A stretch of 64,000 bases of DNA from Paenibacillus sp. 32O-W (GTDB lineage: Bacteria; Bacillota; Bacilli; Paenibacillales; NBRC-103111), in NCBI RefSeq assembly GCF_007679495.1, contig NZ_VEGP01000004.1:1-64000 (forward strand). Direction: 5' to 3'. A program made the translations under genes and the position numbers. Below are positions 8,537-17,740 of this stretch, piece by piece. The first letter of the stretch is position 1. Each line of letters starts with the position of its first letter. The notes beneath the pieces were generated by a model. The model was not told the origin of the DNA. It searched no databases and saw nothing but the letters and a program-made list of their open reading frames with translations.

Positions 8537-10081
8537 ATGGTTGCCAAGAAACGTTATGCAGCGCTTGCCGCAAGCATGCTTCTCCTGACAGGAGCGGTAT
8601 TGGGGTGCTCGACGGGCAAGGATAGTAATAACGCGGGTCCGTCACCGAGTGGAGCCCCCAAGAAGGAGGAGACGAGGACGGAAAACAAGGAGCCGGTGAA
8701 AATTACGGTTGCTATGGAAGGCTCCGGGAAGCCGGCTCCGCAGGACGATTTCATTAAGAAAGCTCTGGACGAGAAGCTGAACATCGATTTGCAGATGACG
8801 ATGATTCAGGGCTTCAACGATTATATGAACCAAATCAAGGTACGGACTGCAGCCGGCAATTATCCGGATATTATGCATCTCGATCTGGTTACCCTTAACG
8901 ATTTTGCGCAGAAGGGCCTGCTGCTTGATCTGACTCCTTACCTCGATTCGAAGCTGCAGACGGCCAAGGACTTCATGGGCGAAAGCCTGCTGAAGAAAGG
9001 GATGGTAAACGGCAAGTACTACGCCATTACGAGAATTGCCGATGTGGCGTTTACGTCCTTCTGGATCCGTCAGGACTGGCTGGATCACCTGAAGCTGGAG
9101 ATGCCGACCAATCTCGAGGAGCTGTATGAGGTGGCGAAGGCTTTTATAGAGAATGATCCCGACGGCAACGGCAAGAAGGATACGTACGGATTTACGGGAA
9201 CGGAACTCGGCACCTTCGCCCCGATCTTCGGAGCCTTCGGAACAGCCGGTCCCGGAACGACCTTTCTGAAGGACGGGAAGGTGGTCAATTCCTTCTATGT
9301 TCCGGGAATGGAGGAAGCTCTTGCCTATATCAAGCGTCTCATTTCCGAGAATTTGGTGGATCCGCAAATTATGACCAACAAAGGAACGATGGCGCGCGAT
9401 CAGGCATTCCAGGGGAAAGCCGGCATCATCTGGTCAGGGTGGACGGATATGGGCAAGGTGGAATTCGTCGAGCAGTACAAAACCATTAATCCCGAGGCAG
9501 AATGGGTGCAGATGGGCCCGCCCGAAGGCCCTTACGGCCAATATGATACGGCATTCGACGCCGAGAAGCCGTCCCGCCTGTTCGCTCTGCCGAAGACACT
9601 CGAGAAGCAGCCTGACAAGCTGGAGAAAATTTTCGAGCTGCTGAACTATATTTCGAGCAAGGAAGGCAATCGTCTGGTCATGTATGGAATCGAAGGCCGC
9701 CACTATAATGTGGAGAATGGCAAAATCGTGCTGACGGAAGCGATGGCCAAAGAGGGCAACTACTTCCACTACTATCAAATGACCGGGCGTCCGAACGAAG
9801 AGTATTTGCCCACGAAGTTCCCGACGGAGGAGAAGTTCATCGAGTATGCGCTCAAACTGCCGCGGCTGCAGAGTATCGACAGCAATCTGCTGCCTCCGGC
9901 AGGCTATAATGCGGCGGACGCCGACCGTTACGCCAAGGAAGAACTGGCCAAGTTTCTGTACAACAAGCGGCCGCTTGAAGAGTACCCCGATTTCATAAAA
10001 ACGCTGGAGAGCTCATTCAAGTATAAGCTGTTTGTCGAGCAGGCGGAAAAGCGGGCCAAGGAGCTTGGGCTCGTTCAGTGA
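8537..10081 (+). CDS. extracellular sugar-binding lipoprotein, LplA type
   Basis: Family 1 extracellular solute-binding lipoprotein of 514 residues, the substrate-capturing subunit for the two upstream permeases. A lipoprotein signal (AASMLLLTGAVLGCSTG) places the lipidated cysteine at about residue 24, followed by a flexible Ser/Pro/Lys-rich linker. The mature part has the typical size (about 490) of Paenibacillus oligosaccharide-binding proteins that travel with LplB/YtcP permeases. GGGGAG lies just upstream of the ATG. The ligand cannot be read from sequence. The downstream oxidoreductases suggest a sugar or glycoside that is oxidised after uptake. Confidence 0.9.
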   Translation: MVAKKRYAALAASMLLLTGAVLGCSTGKDSNNAGPSPSGAPKKEETRTENKEPVKITVAMEGSGKPAPQDDFIKKALDEKLNIDLQMTMIQGFNDYMNQIKVRTAAGNYPDIMHLDLVTLNDFAQKGLLLDLTPYLDSKLQTAKDFMGESLLKKGMVNGKYYAITRIADVAFTSFWIRQDWLDHLKLEMPTNLEELYEVAKAFIENDPDGNGKKDTYGFTGTELGTFAPIFGAFGTAGPGTTFLKDGKVVNSFYVPGMEEALAYIKRLISENLVDPQIMTNKGTMARDQAFQGKAGIIWSGWTDMGKVEFVEQYKTINPEAEWVQMGPPEGPYGQYDTAFDAEKPSRLFALPKTLEKQPDKLEKIFELLNYISSKEGNRLVMYGIEGRHYNVENGKIVLTEAMAKEGNYFHYYQMTGRPNEEYLPTKFPTEEKFIEYALKLPRLQSIDSNLLPPAGYNAADADRYAKEELAKFLYNKRPLEEYPDFIKTLESSFKYKLFVEQAEKRAKELGLVQ

Positions 10082-10262
10082 ATTAGCTTCAATGGGAGGA
10101 GGGCTGGCCAGTTACGTATGCAGGAGCGGGATTTTGTCATTTGCCGGGCCTCGGAGCATCGGCAGATCGAAATTCCATAAATAATCCCCTGCGTCTGCTC
10201 GGGCTTCGCATCCGGCTGTCCGAGCTTTTATTCTACGACATTGGAAAGGAGCCAGGCGGGTG

Positions 10263-11837
10263 ATGAAACAGCTTCATGCAGACGTTGTTATTATTGGAGG
10301 TGGAACGGGGGGATGCGCGGCTGCCTTGGCTTGTGCCAAGATGGGCAAAAAGGTGCTCATGACCGAGGAAACGGACTGGATCGGAGGTCAATTGACAAGT
10401 CAGGCGGTTCCCCCGGATGAGCATACGTGGATCGAGCAGTTCGGTTGCACCGCCAGCTATCGGCAATTCCGGAATCGGGTGCGCGATTACTACAGCCGCA
10501 ATTTTCCGCTGACGGCAGCAGCCCGCTCCGCTCTTTATTTGAACCCGGGCAATGCCACGGGAAGCCGCCGGGTAGCCCATGAGCCCCGTACCGCCTTGGC
10601 TGTCCTGAATGACATGCTGGCTCCCTACATTCATAACGGGACGCTAATCGTACTGACCCGTTATAAATGTGTCCGTGCGGAAACATCGGGCGACGAAGTT
10701 GCAGCGGTCCATGTCCGAAGCCTGGACACGGGGGATGAGGTCGTGCTGACCGCCCCGTATTTTCTGGATGCCACGGAAGAGGGGGATGTGCTCCCCTTGG
10801 CCGGAGTCGAGTATGTAACCGGCTCGGAATCCGTCAGCCAGACCGGCGAGCCGCATGCCTTGGAAGGAGAGGCCGATCCTCAGGATATGCAGGCCTTTAC
10901 TTACTGCTTCCTGGTCGATCATCTCGAGGGGGAGGATTTCACCATTCCGAAACCGGCCCAGTATGATTTCTGGAGGGAGTACCAGGCGGATTTCTGGCCA
11001 GACAAACAGTTAAGCTGGATGGGACTTGTTCCGCATACGCTGGAGCCGGTCCGTTACAGCTTCTTCCCGGACGGCAAGTCGTTCTCGTTATGGCAATACC
11101 GGAGAGTCATTGACCGTTCCCTGTTTGCGGAAGGGACTTTTGACAGCGATATGACGATCGTCAACTGGCCGCAGAACGATTATTGGCTCGGCTCCATCAT
11201 CGATGTTCCGGAGGAGGAACGCATCAAGCATCTGGAGAACGCCAAGCAATTGAGCTTGTCCCTGCTGTATTGGATGCAAACCGAGGCCCCGCGTCCGGAC
11301 GGACGGTACGGTTACCCGGGGCTGAGGCTTAGGAAGGATGCTGTCGGCACGGAGGACGGGTTGGCCAAAAGTCCGTACATCCGCGAGGCAAGAAGAATTC
11401 GGGCCGAATTGACCATTCTGGAGCAGCATCTGAGTCCCGCATGCAGACCGGGATTAACGGCTGAAGATTACCCGGATTCGGTCGGCATCGGCTTCTACGG
11501 GATCGATCTGCATCCGAGCACGGGGCTGCGCACGTATATTGATATTCCGAGCCTGCCGTTTCAAATTCCTCTAGGCTCGCTCATTCCGGTCCGGGTCAAC
11601 AATTTGCTGCCCGCATGCAAAAACATTGGCACGACCCATATTACAAACGGTTGCTATCGGCTGCATCCGGTCGAATGGAACATCGGCGAAGCGGCGGGTT
11701 ATTTGGCCGCCTACTGTGTGGAGCACGGAGTCAAGCCGCGCGAAGTGCGCAATGATAAGCAGAAGCTGGAGGATTACCAGTCGATTCTGGTACAGGCCGG
11801 TGTGGAGCTGAAGTGGCCATCCATTCACGCGGTCTAG
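10263..11837 (+). CDS. FAD-dependent oxidoreductase (FAD_oxidored family), copy 1
   Basis: A 524-residue cytoplasmic flavoprotein with an N-terminal Rossmann dinucleotide site (VVIIGGGTGGCAAALACAKMGKKVLM) shown by GGGTGG at residues 12-17, then WIGGQLTSQ, the flavin-contact motif of PF12831-type oxidases/dehydrogenases. The second FAD-contact region DATEEGDVL and the C-terminal ACKNIGTTHITNG are also present. No signal peptide. ATG 10263 is used; GTG 10260 is equally possible (AAAGGAG at 10245). The substrate is unknown; proteins of this family sit in carbohydrate loci. It is the first of three paralogues behind the importer; no terminator is seen between it and the importer. Confidence 0.85.
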   Translation: MKQLHADVVIIGGGTGGCAAALACAKMGKKVLMTEETDWIGGQLTSQAVPPDEHTWIEQFGCTASYRQFRNRVRDYYSRNFPLTAAARSALYLNPGNATGSRRVAHEPRTALAVLNDMLAPYIHNGTLIVLTRYKCVRAETSGDEVAAVHVRSLDTGDEVVLTAPYFLDATEEGDVLPLAGVEYVTGSESVSQTGEPHALEGEADPQDMQAFTYCFLVDHLEGEDFTIPKPAQYDFWREYQADFWPDKQLSWMGLVPHTLEPVRYSFFPDGKSFSLWQYRRVIDRSLFAEGTFDSDMTIVNWPQNDYWLGSIIDVPEEERIKHLENAKQLSLSLLYWMQTEAPRPDGRYGYPGLRLRKDAVGTEDGLAKSPYIREARRIRAELTILEQHLSPACRPGLTAEDYPDSVGIGFYGIDLHPSTGLRTYIDIPSLPFQIPLGSLIPVRVNNLLPACKNIGTTHITNGCYRLHPVEWNIGEAAGYLAAYCVEHGVKPREVRNDKQKLEDYQSILVQAGVELKWPSIHAV

Positions 11838-11870
11838 CGGGTAGGGCAAACGGGCGCACGGAGGAAATTT

Positions 11871-12250
11871 GGGAACGGGGATAACTATCGCCGCTCCTGC
11901 CCCTTTGACTACTATCCCCTTCGTTCAGGTTTAGTGGGGCAGAACCGTAGGAGCCTTATGTTTTGGCGAAGAGGAGAGCGGAGCAAAGAGGTATGGCCGG
12001 GAATAACGATCGCTCCAGCTGCCTTCGACTACTATCCCTTTCGCTCGGGTTTGGCGGGGTAGAACCGCTGTGAGCCTTATGTTTGGCCAAGAGGAGAGCG
12101 GAGCAAAGAGGTATGGCCGGGAATAATGAACGCTCCTGCTGCCTTCGACTACTATCCCTTTCGCTCAGGTTTGGCGGGACCGAACCGCTGGGAGCTTCAT
12201 GTTTGGCGAAGAGGAGAACGGGGCAAAGGGGTTGGAACGGAATAGCTATC
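11871..12250. repeat. tandem repeat, three 120 bp units
   Basis: Units at 11881-12000, 12001-12120 and 12121-12240 repeat with an exact 120 bp period, about 85-95 percent alike by eye. Each contains ACTATCCCYTTCG and GAGGAGAGCGGAGCAAAGAG-like blocks. All six frames contain stops, so it is not a protein repeat. Related sequence occurs in reverse orientation at about 21955-21995 and 50041-50070, which marks it as part of a dispersed intergenic repeat family. The rest of 11838-12466 shows no gene. Confidence 0.85.
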
Positions 12251-12466
12251 TGCTTGTTACGGAAATCTATTACGTCATGAACGGAAAGGGTTCGCTTATG
12301 CCAAAGCTGTCATCAGGAATCAGATGGAGGCTCCTCAAATAGAATAGCTTAAGCCAAGCATCAAGCATCAAGCGTCGCTTCAGGAGGGGCCTTGCTCTAA
12401 GCGGATCCGCCTATTGGGGTGAGGGTTGAATCCTAAGGGACTATCGAACAAAGGAGTGGTAGGATT

Positions 12467-14020
12467 GTGACGGATTTTAGCGGATTGTATTATTATAGGG
12501 CAAAAAAGAACCCGGCCCCGCCCATTCATGTTAAAGCCGATGTCTGCATCTACGGCGGCAGCTCGGCTGGGGTGGCGGCAGCCGTACAGGCGGCCCGGAT
12601 GGGAATGAAAACGGCCCTCGTCGAATTCGGACGGCATCTGGGAGGTCTGACATCCGGCGGACTTGGGCGAACCGATTTCGGGAATAAGGCTGTGATCGGA
12701 GGAATATCACGCGAGTTTTATCGGGAGATCGGCCGGCATTACGGGAGCTCCGAGCCCGACGGCTCGGGGTGGATGTTCGAGCCGTCCGTGGCGGAGCGGA
12801 TTTATCTGGACTGGGTGGAGCGTTATGATATCCCTGTCTATTTTGAACAGCGACTGGATCGGGTGGAATTGCGTGACGGCCGGATTGTCCGAATAGTCAT
12901 GGAGGACGGAAGCACCTTCGAAGCGGGAATGTTCATTGATGCCACTTATGAGGGAGATTTAATGGCCCGGGCGGGCGTGTCCTATACGGTCGGACGCGAG
13001 GCGAATTCGATCTACCGGGAGACGCTGAACGGCATTCATTTCGGCAGTCCGAATCATAACTTCAAGGCCTGGGTCGATCCGTACGTTGTTCCCGGCAAGC
13101 CGGACAGCGGGTTGATCGCCGGGGTCCAGGATCTGGAGCCGGGCAGGCAGGGTGACGGCGATTCGTGTGTACAGGCGTACAACTTCCGGATCTGTTTGAC
13201 CAATGTGGCAAGCAACCGGATCCCGTTCCCCGAGCCGCCGGGATATGACCCTGACCGCTTCGAGCTCCTGCTTCGCTATATTAACGCCGGGGTCTGGGAT
13301 GCGATGCGGTTGCATGTCATGATGCAGCGCGGGAAAACAGACCTGAATAATTTCGGGGGCGTTTCGACCGATCATATCGGAGGCAACTACGCCTGGCCGG
13401 ATGCCGGCTATTCCGAGAGGGAGCACCTCTTCCAGGATCACGTTAATTATAATCTCGGGATGCTGTATTTTCTGGCGAATGACGAACGGGTGCCGGCTTG
13501 GATTCGCGGTGAAGTGCGGCAGTGGGGGCTGCCTGCGGACGAATTCCCCGGATCGGCGAACTGGCCCCATCAGCTCTATGTCCGGGAAGCGCGTCGGATG
13601 GTTTCGGACTTTGTCATGACCGAGCATCATTGCCGGCACTTGGCGGTCGCGGAGGACTCAGTCGGGCTGGCGGCTTATGGTATGGATTCGCATAATTGCC
13701 GGAGGATAGTAATAGACGGCCGCTGCATTAACGAAGGCAATGTGGAAATCAGCCCCCCTGGGCCTTACCCGATCTCCTACCGCTCGATCATTCCGAAGGG
13801 TGAACAGTGCCAGAACCTGCTGGTGCCGGTCTGCCTGTCATCTTCGCATATCGCTTACGGCTCCATCCGGATGGAGCCGGTATTCATGGTCCTCGGGCAG
13901 TCTGCGGCAACGGCCGCCGGAGTGGCTCTGGCGCGCAGTCGAGCCGTGCAGGAAGTGGACTACACCATGCTTAGGGAGCATCTGCTTAGTGACGGACAGA
14001 TACTGGAGTGGAAAGATTGA
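12467..14020 (+). CDS. FAD-dependent oxidoreductase (FAD_oxidored family), copy 2
   Basis: A 517-residue flavoprotein paralogous to the genes at 10263 and 14329. The Rossmann motif CIYGGSSAGVAAAVQAARMG lies near residues 26-45, followed by HLGGLTSGGLGRTDFG, DATYEGDLMARAGV and, near the C-terminus, VPVCLSSSHIAYGSIRMEP, which are the flavin- and substrate-side motifs shared with copy 3. GTG start with AAGGAG ten bases upstream. It sits on the same strand as the importer, downstream of the 120 bp repeat array, so it may be a separate transcript. The substrate is unknown; databases often label relatives as xanthan lyase, a label I do not adopt. Confidence 0.85.
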   Translation: MTDFSGLYYYRAKKNPAPPIHVKADVCIYGGSSAGVAAAVQAARMGMKTALVEFGRHLGGLTSGGLGRTDFGNKAVIGGISREFYREIGRHYGSSEPDGSGWMFEPSVAERIYLDWVERYDIPVYFEQRLDRVELRDGRIVRIVMEDGSTFEAGMFIDATYEGDLMARAGVSYTVGREANSIYRETLNGIHFGSPNHNFKAWVDPYVVPGKPDSGLIAGVQDLEPGRQGDGDSCVQAYNFRICLTNVASNRIPFPEPPGYDPDRFELLLRYINAGVWDAMRLHVMMQRGKTDLNNFGGVSTDHIGGNYAWPDAGYSEREHLFQDHVNYNLGMLYFLANDERVPAWIRGEVRQWGLPADEFPGSANWPHQLYVREARRMVSDFVMTEHHCRHLAVAEDSVGLAAYGMDSHNCRRIVIDGRCINEGNVEISPPGPYPISYRSIIPKGEQCQNLLVPVCLSSSHIAYGSIRMEPVFMVLGQSAATAAGVALARSRAVQEVDYTMLREHLLSDGQILEWKD

Positions 14021-14311
14021 GGCTCATAGGAGCGGCAAAGTCCATCGGGCTCTGATCCGAGGCGGAGATGTTGTAGCAAACACCGGTCCGATGCAAGAAC
14101 GGTATAAGGAAATGAACGTGATTACTTTGGAGCGGCAGGACCGGATTCGTTATAGGCGTGATTTGCTCTTACAGGAAAGCAGAACTCGTATGGCCGTAGT
14201 TGCCTCCGGTGCAGAAAATTGAACTCAATATGGGTATGGTTTCCGGAAGCGACAAGACGGACAGCAATGGTCGATATGACCGATCCCATGCTCAAGGAGG
14301 AGCCATTCGAT

Positions 14312-14332
14312 ATGGATGAGATGTCCGCATGA
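14312..14332 (+). other. possible six-codon leader frame before oxidoreductase copy 3
   Basis: The strong ribosome site AAGGAGGAG (14294-14302) is correctly spaced for ATG 14312, which reads MDEMSA and stops at TGA 14330-14332. That stop overlaps the ATG of the large oxidoreductase at 14329. The large gene may thus be translated by coupling to this mini-frame. Bases 14021-14311 otherwise show no gene. Confidence 0.3.
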
Positions 14333-16590
14333 GTATTCAAAAGGAAGAAGACGCACGGTACAAAGTCGATGTGTTCGTTTACGGTGCAACTCCCGGTGGA
14401 ATCGGAGCCGCCCTTGGCGCCGCACGAAGGGGCCGCCGGACACTGCTTGCGGAGCCGACCGGCCACTTCGGCGGGCTGATGACGAGCGGGCTGGGGCGCA
14501 CAGATATTCTGTCGCTGGAGGCATCCGGCGCGGTTTTCCGTGAATTTGCCGGTAAGGTTTACCGGTATTACGCCGATACGTACGGAGAGGATTCGGAGCA
14601 GGCAAAGGCCTGCAATCAGGGGCTGTTCTTCGAGCCGTCGGTAGCGCATCGGGTGCTGACGGAGATGGTGGAACAGGAGCCGCTTCTGGAAATTATCATG
14701 CAGTGGGAATTGGAAGCCGTAGAATGGGAAGCTGAGGAACAGGCGGCCGCGGAAGCGGGTGTCGTGGAGTCTTGTTCGGCGGAATCTGATGCAGTGAAGC
14801 AGAAAGCCAAGGAGCCAAAGCCGGATATGGAGCCGGAAACACTGGAAGCGAATGAAGCGGGGCCGGGTACGATAAACAGGGCGGAACAGGCATCAACGGC
14901 AGCCTCTGCCGTAAAGCTGACGGGCGTTCTGTTGCGGCGGAGGGCGGATGAAGGCAGCGGCGGACATTTCGTTGCCGACATGGCCGAATCCCTGGAGAGA
15001 ACGGCAAGGAAGACCGTGCGGGCCGGCATGTTTATTGACGCTACCTATGAAGGGGATCTGGCCGCAATGGCGGGTGTGCCTTGGCATTCGGGGCGGGAGA
15101 GCCGCGACGAGTGGAACGAGGAATATGCCGGCAAGCTGTACATGGATTTTGCGGCCAGCAAGGAAGTGTTCCCCGGAAGCACGGGAGAAGGAGACGAACG
15201 GATCCAAGCGTACAACTTCCGTCTGTGTCTGACGCAGAGGCCGGAGATCCGGATTCCGTTCCGCAAACCGGAAATCTACTGCCGGGAGGATTATGCGAGC
15301 TTGGCCGGGGACGTAGCCGTCGGACGGGTACGCTCCATCCGCGACGTCATGAACATGCTCCCAATTCCGAACGGTAAGACCGACTGCAATAATCATCATT
15401 ATTGCATGTGTTCGACCGACTTGCCGGAGGAAAACCAGGAGTATGCGGACGGGGATGCCGCAGTGCGTGCCGCTTTCGTCCAACGCCAGCGGGATTATGT
15501 TCAGGGGCTGCTATGGTTCCTGCAGAACGATGAAGCACTGCCGGCGGAGTTCCGGGAAGAAGCGTTGACCTGGGGGTATGCCGGGGACGAATTTGCGGAG
15601 CATGGGCATTTTCCGCCGCAAATCTATGTCCGCGAAGCGCGCCGGATAGAAGGGGAGTACACCTTCACCGAGAACGATGCCCGGGTCGCTCCCGGTTTGG
15701 AGCGGGCTCCGGTGCATCCGGAGAGCATTGCGATCGGCGATTATCCGATCGATTCCCATGCGACCCGCAAGCGGGAGGCCGCCGGACGGGATCGGGCGCT
15801 TGAGGGCTTCCTCGGACTCGGCTGGCTGACGAAGGTGTACCAGATCCCTTACGGAGTCATTGTGCCGAAGCGGGTGGACGGCCTGCTCGTTCCGGTAGCG
15901 GTCTCGGCTACACATATGGGGTTCGGCACGATCCGTATGGAGCCCTGCTGGATGCAGCTCGGATTCGCGGCGGGCGTGGCCAGCGATCTGTGCCTGGCCG
16001 AAGGGACGACTCCGCGCAAGCTCCCGGTCGATGCGCTACAGCTTGAGCTGTTGGCGGCCAACCAGCGGATCACCTATTTTGCCGATATTCCGTGGAGCCA
16101 TCCGGCTCGGGCCGCTGCGGAATATTTCGGCACCAAGGGCTTTTTTACCTCGTATGAAGCCCGACTGGACGATCCGCTGCAGGCCGCCGATGCTTCGCGC
16201 TGGATAGCGGCGGCCCGACTGCTGCCGGGGGGCCGAGCGCTGCCGTCTCTGCCCGCCACCGACCGGCTGCTGCCCGCCGGCGCCGACATGGGCCCGCGGC
16301 TGCCGCGGGAGGAGCCGCCGCCCGAGGAGCAGTGGCGCGAGCGGCCGCATTTGCCGTCGTGGCTCGCGGGCCGCTGGCACCGCGCGGCCTGCCGCGCACT
16401 TGGCGCCGGCGATGACGCGGGCGGCTGGGCCACGACGCTGGGCGATGAGCGGCGGCCCGTCACCCGCGGCGAGTTCTGCGCGCTGCTGTACAGCTTGCTG
16501 GCCGGTCAGCGGCAGCAGGCATCGGCAGCGAGCAGCGGCGTTAATGCGGCAGCAATAGCGCAGCCGACATGGGAGCGGACGGGTCTCTAA
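14329..16590 (+). CDS. FAD-dependent oxidoreductase, long variant, copy 3
   Basis: A 753-residue paralogue of the two preceding oxidoreductases. The FAD site FVYGATPGGIGAALGAARRG and GHFGGLMTSGLGRTD lie within residues 15-60, DATYEGDLAAMAGV near 240, and VPVAVSATHMGFGTIRMEP near 520-540. Two additions set it apart: a low-complexity Glu/Ala/Pro/Lys stretch at about residues 125-190, inserted before the DATYEGD motif, and a C-terminal extension of about 150 residues encoded by very GC-rich DNA (about 16160-16500), containing VTRGEFCALLYSLLAGQ, which faintly recalls an S-layer-homology repeat. No signal peptide. Substrate unknown; probably acts with copies 1 and 2 on the imported compound. Confidence 0.82.
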   Translation: MSIQKEEDARYKVDVFVYGATPGGIGAALGAARRGRRTLLAEPTGHFGGLMTSGLGRTDILSLEASGAVFREFAGKVYRYYADTYGEDSEQAKACNQGLFFEPSVAHRVLTEMVEQEPLLEIIMQWELEAVEWEAEEQAAAEAGVVESCSAESDAVKQKAKEPKPDMEPETLEANEAGPGTINRAEQASTAASAVKLTGVLLRRRADEGSGGHFVADMAESLERTARKTVRAGMFIDATYEGDLAAMAGVPWHSGRESRDEWNEEYAGKLYMDFAASKEVFPGSTGEGDERIQAYNFRLCLTQRPEIRIPFRKPEIYCREDYASLAGDVAVGRVRSIRDVMNMLPIPNGKTDCNNHHYCMCSTDLPEENQEYADGDAAVRAAFVQRQRDYVQGLLWFLQNDEALPAEFREEALTWGYAGDEFAEHGHFPPQIYVREARRIEGEYTFTENDARVAPGLERAPVHPESIAIGDYPIDSHATRKREAAGRDRALEGFLGLGWLTKVYQIPYGVIVPKRVDGLLVPVAVSATHMGFGTIRMEPCWMQLGFAAGVASDLCLAEGTTPRKLPVDALQLELLAANQRITYFADIPWSHPARAAAEYFGTKGFFTSYEARLDDPLQAADASRWIAAARLLPGGRALPSLPATDRLLPAGADMGPRLPREEPPPEEQWRERPHLPSWLAGRWHRAACRALGAGDDAGGWATTLGDERRPVTRGEFCALLYSLLAGQRQQASAASSGVNAAAIAQPTWERTGL

Positions 16591-16617
16591 AGGTGATGAG
16601 GGCCGGGAGGTCAAACG

Positions 16618-16654
16618 AAAGGGTTGGGCATGAAACTTCTGCCCGACCCTTTTT
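16618..16654 (+). terminator. intrinsic terminator after the oxidoreductases
   Basis: Stem AAAGGGTTGGGCA pairs with TGCCCGACCCTTT (one G-T wobble), loop about 9 nt, followed by T residues. It ends the importer/oxidoreductase region. Confidence 0.85.
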
Positions 16655-16872
16655 AGCGTAGATAAGCAGTGAACGCTAAGCTTGCCGAAACAAAAACCAG
16701 TCATCGTGAAGCCAATCGCATAAGGGTATTTAATATTATTCGGCTGAGATCGAAAATCGGGAATGAAATAAACTTCAGTACCTTGCATTATTTTGTACCT
16801 TGTGATATTTTAATAATATACAGTACTATATAATATGCAATAGCTAGTAACGTCTACTACTACGAGACAGGT

Positions 16873-17211
16873 GTGATTCTGTTGAACGTACAGTTCAAGA
16901 AAGGTGTTCTGGAGTTGTGCGTGCTGGTACTGACAGCGAAGAAGGACCGGTATGGCTACGAATTGGTAAACCGGATATCGGAGAAGTTTCAAATCGCCGA
17001 AGGAACCGTCTACCCGCTTCTGCGCAGACTTACTCAGGAAGGTTATTTCACGACTTATTTGCAGGAATCTCAGGAAGGGCCGCCACGCAAATACTACAAG
17101 CTTTCCAAACAAGGCTGGATGATGATGACAGAGCTGGTCGTCGAGTGGAGGCAATTCACCACAGCGGTAGACGAAATCATTAGGGAGGCATTAGGCGATG
17201 ACGAAGGCTGA
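16873..17211 (+). CDS. PadR-family transcriptional regulator
   Basis: A 112-residue winged-helix repressor of the PadR type. The sequence FKKGVLELCVLVLTAKKDRYGYELV and EGTVYPLLRRLTQEGYF are the family hallmarks (helix-turn-helix and wing), and PPRKYYKLSKQG follows. GTG 16873 is used; TTG 16882 is possible. The AT-rich upstream stretch 16800-16850 contains TATAAT at 16829-16834 and twice GTACCTTG, a plausible promoter/operator area. It overlaps the next gene by 14 bp. The padR-HAAS-DUF4097 arrangement is common in Bacillota, where the repressor usually controls its own membrane-stress operon (inference here). Confidence 0.92.
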   Translation: MILLNVQFKKGVLELCVLVLTAKKDRYGYELVNRISEKFQIAEGTVYPLLRRLTQEGYFTTYLQESQEGPPRKYYKLSKQGWMMMTELVVEWRQFTTAVDEIIREALGDDEG

Positions 17212-17740
17212 ATTTTTGGATGAATTGGAGCATTTGCTGGCAGGGATTCCCGCCCAGGATCGGCAGGAAATTATGGCCGATTATGAGGAGCATTTTGCAA
17301 TAGGGAGGATACAGGGGAAGAGTGAAGCGGAAATTGTTCGGGCGCTGGGCAGTCCGAGACTGATCGCCAAAGAGATGAATGTACATTATCATCTTAAGCA
17401 GGCCACGGAAAAAACTAATTTCGGGTCCACCATGCGTGCCGTGTATGCGTCGGTCGGACTTGGTTTTTTTAATCTGGCTTTTGTTCTCGGGCCGTTTGTA
17501 GCTCTATGTGCCGTTTTGGTGGCTTTTTTTGCCGTTGCCGCCGTTTTAATTGTGTCCCCCGTCTTGATCCTCCTTGAACCGGATAACGATTTGCTGTGGA
17601 CGCTGCTGCTGGGTGCTACGCTTTGTTCGCTGGGAGTGCTTATCGGCGTCGGCACCCTTTCGCTGTCCAAGCTTTTTTACCGCGGGGTATTGAACTATTT
17701 GCAGTGGAACTTAAAGGTGATCAGGGGGAAGCGTAGATGA
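17198..17740 (+). CDS. HAAS (DUF1700) domain membrane protein
   Basis: A 180-residue protein with an N-terminal cytoplasmic HAAS/DUF1700 domain of about 70 residues (FLDELEHLLAGIPAQDRQEI, DYEEHFAIGRIQGKSEAEIV, LGSPRLIAKEM) and then three or so TM helices (GLGFFNLAFVLGPFVALCAV, FFAVAAVLIVSPVLILL, LLGATLCSLGVLIGVGTL). It is the standard middle gene between padR and a DUF4097 gene and overlaps both (14 bp and 4 bp). The HAAS domain is thought to couple to the PadR regulator in such operons; the molecular role is otherwise unknown. Confidence 0.9.
   Translation: MTKAEFLDELEHLLAGIPAQDRQEIMADYEEHFAIGRIQGKSEAEIVRALGSPRLIAKEMNVHYHLKQATEKTNFGSTMRAVYASVGLGFFNLAFVLGPFVALCAVLVAFFAVAAVLIVSPVLILLEPDNDLLWTLLLGATLCSLGVLIGVGTLSLSKLFYRGVLNYLQWNLKVIRGKRR

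Noticed and set aside
11881-12240. 120 bp repeats as a protein-repeat gene (period divisible by three)
   Set aside because: Stops occur in every frame of each unit.
11881-12240. 120 bp repeats as a CRISPR array
   Set aside because: No short identical repeats alternating with unique spacers; whole units are similar.
12467-14020. xanthan lyase label for the FAD-dependent oxidoreductases
   Set aside because: The proteins have a Rossmann FAD site and no lyase domain; the label is a known database carry-over.
16036-16788. 250-codon minus-strand frame over the oxidoreductase tail
   Set aside because: Produced by very GC-rich coding DNA and crosses the terminator; no motif.
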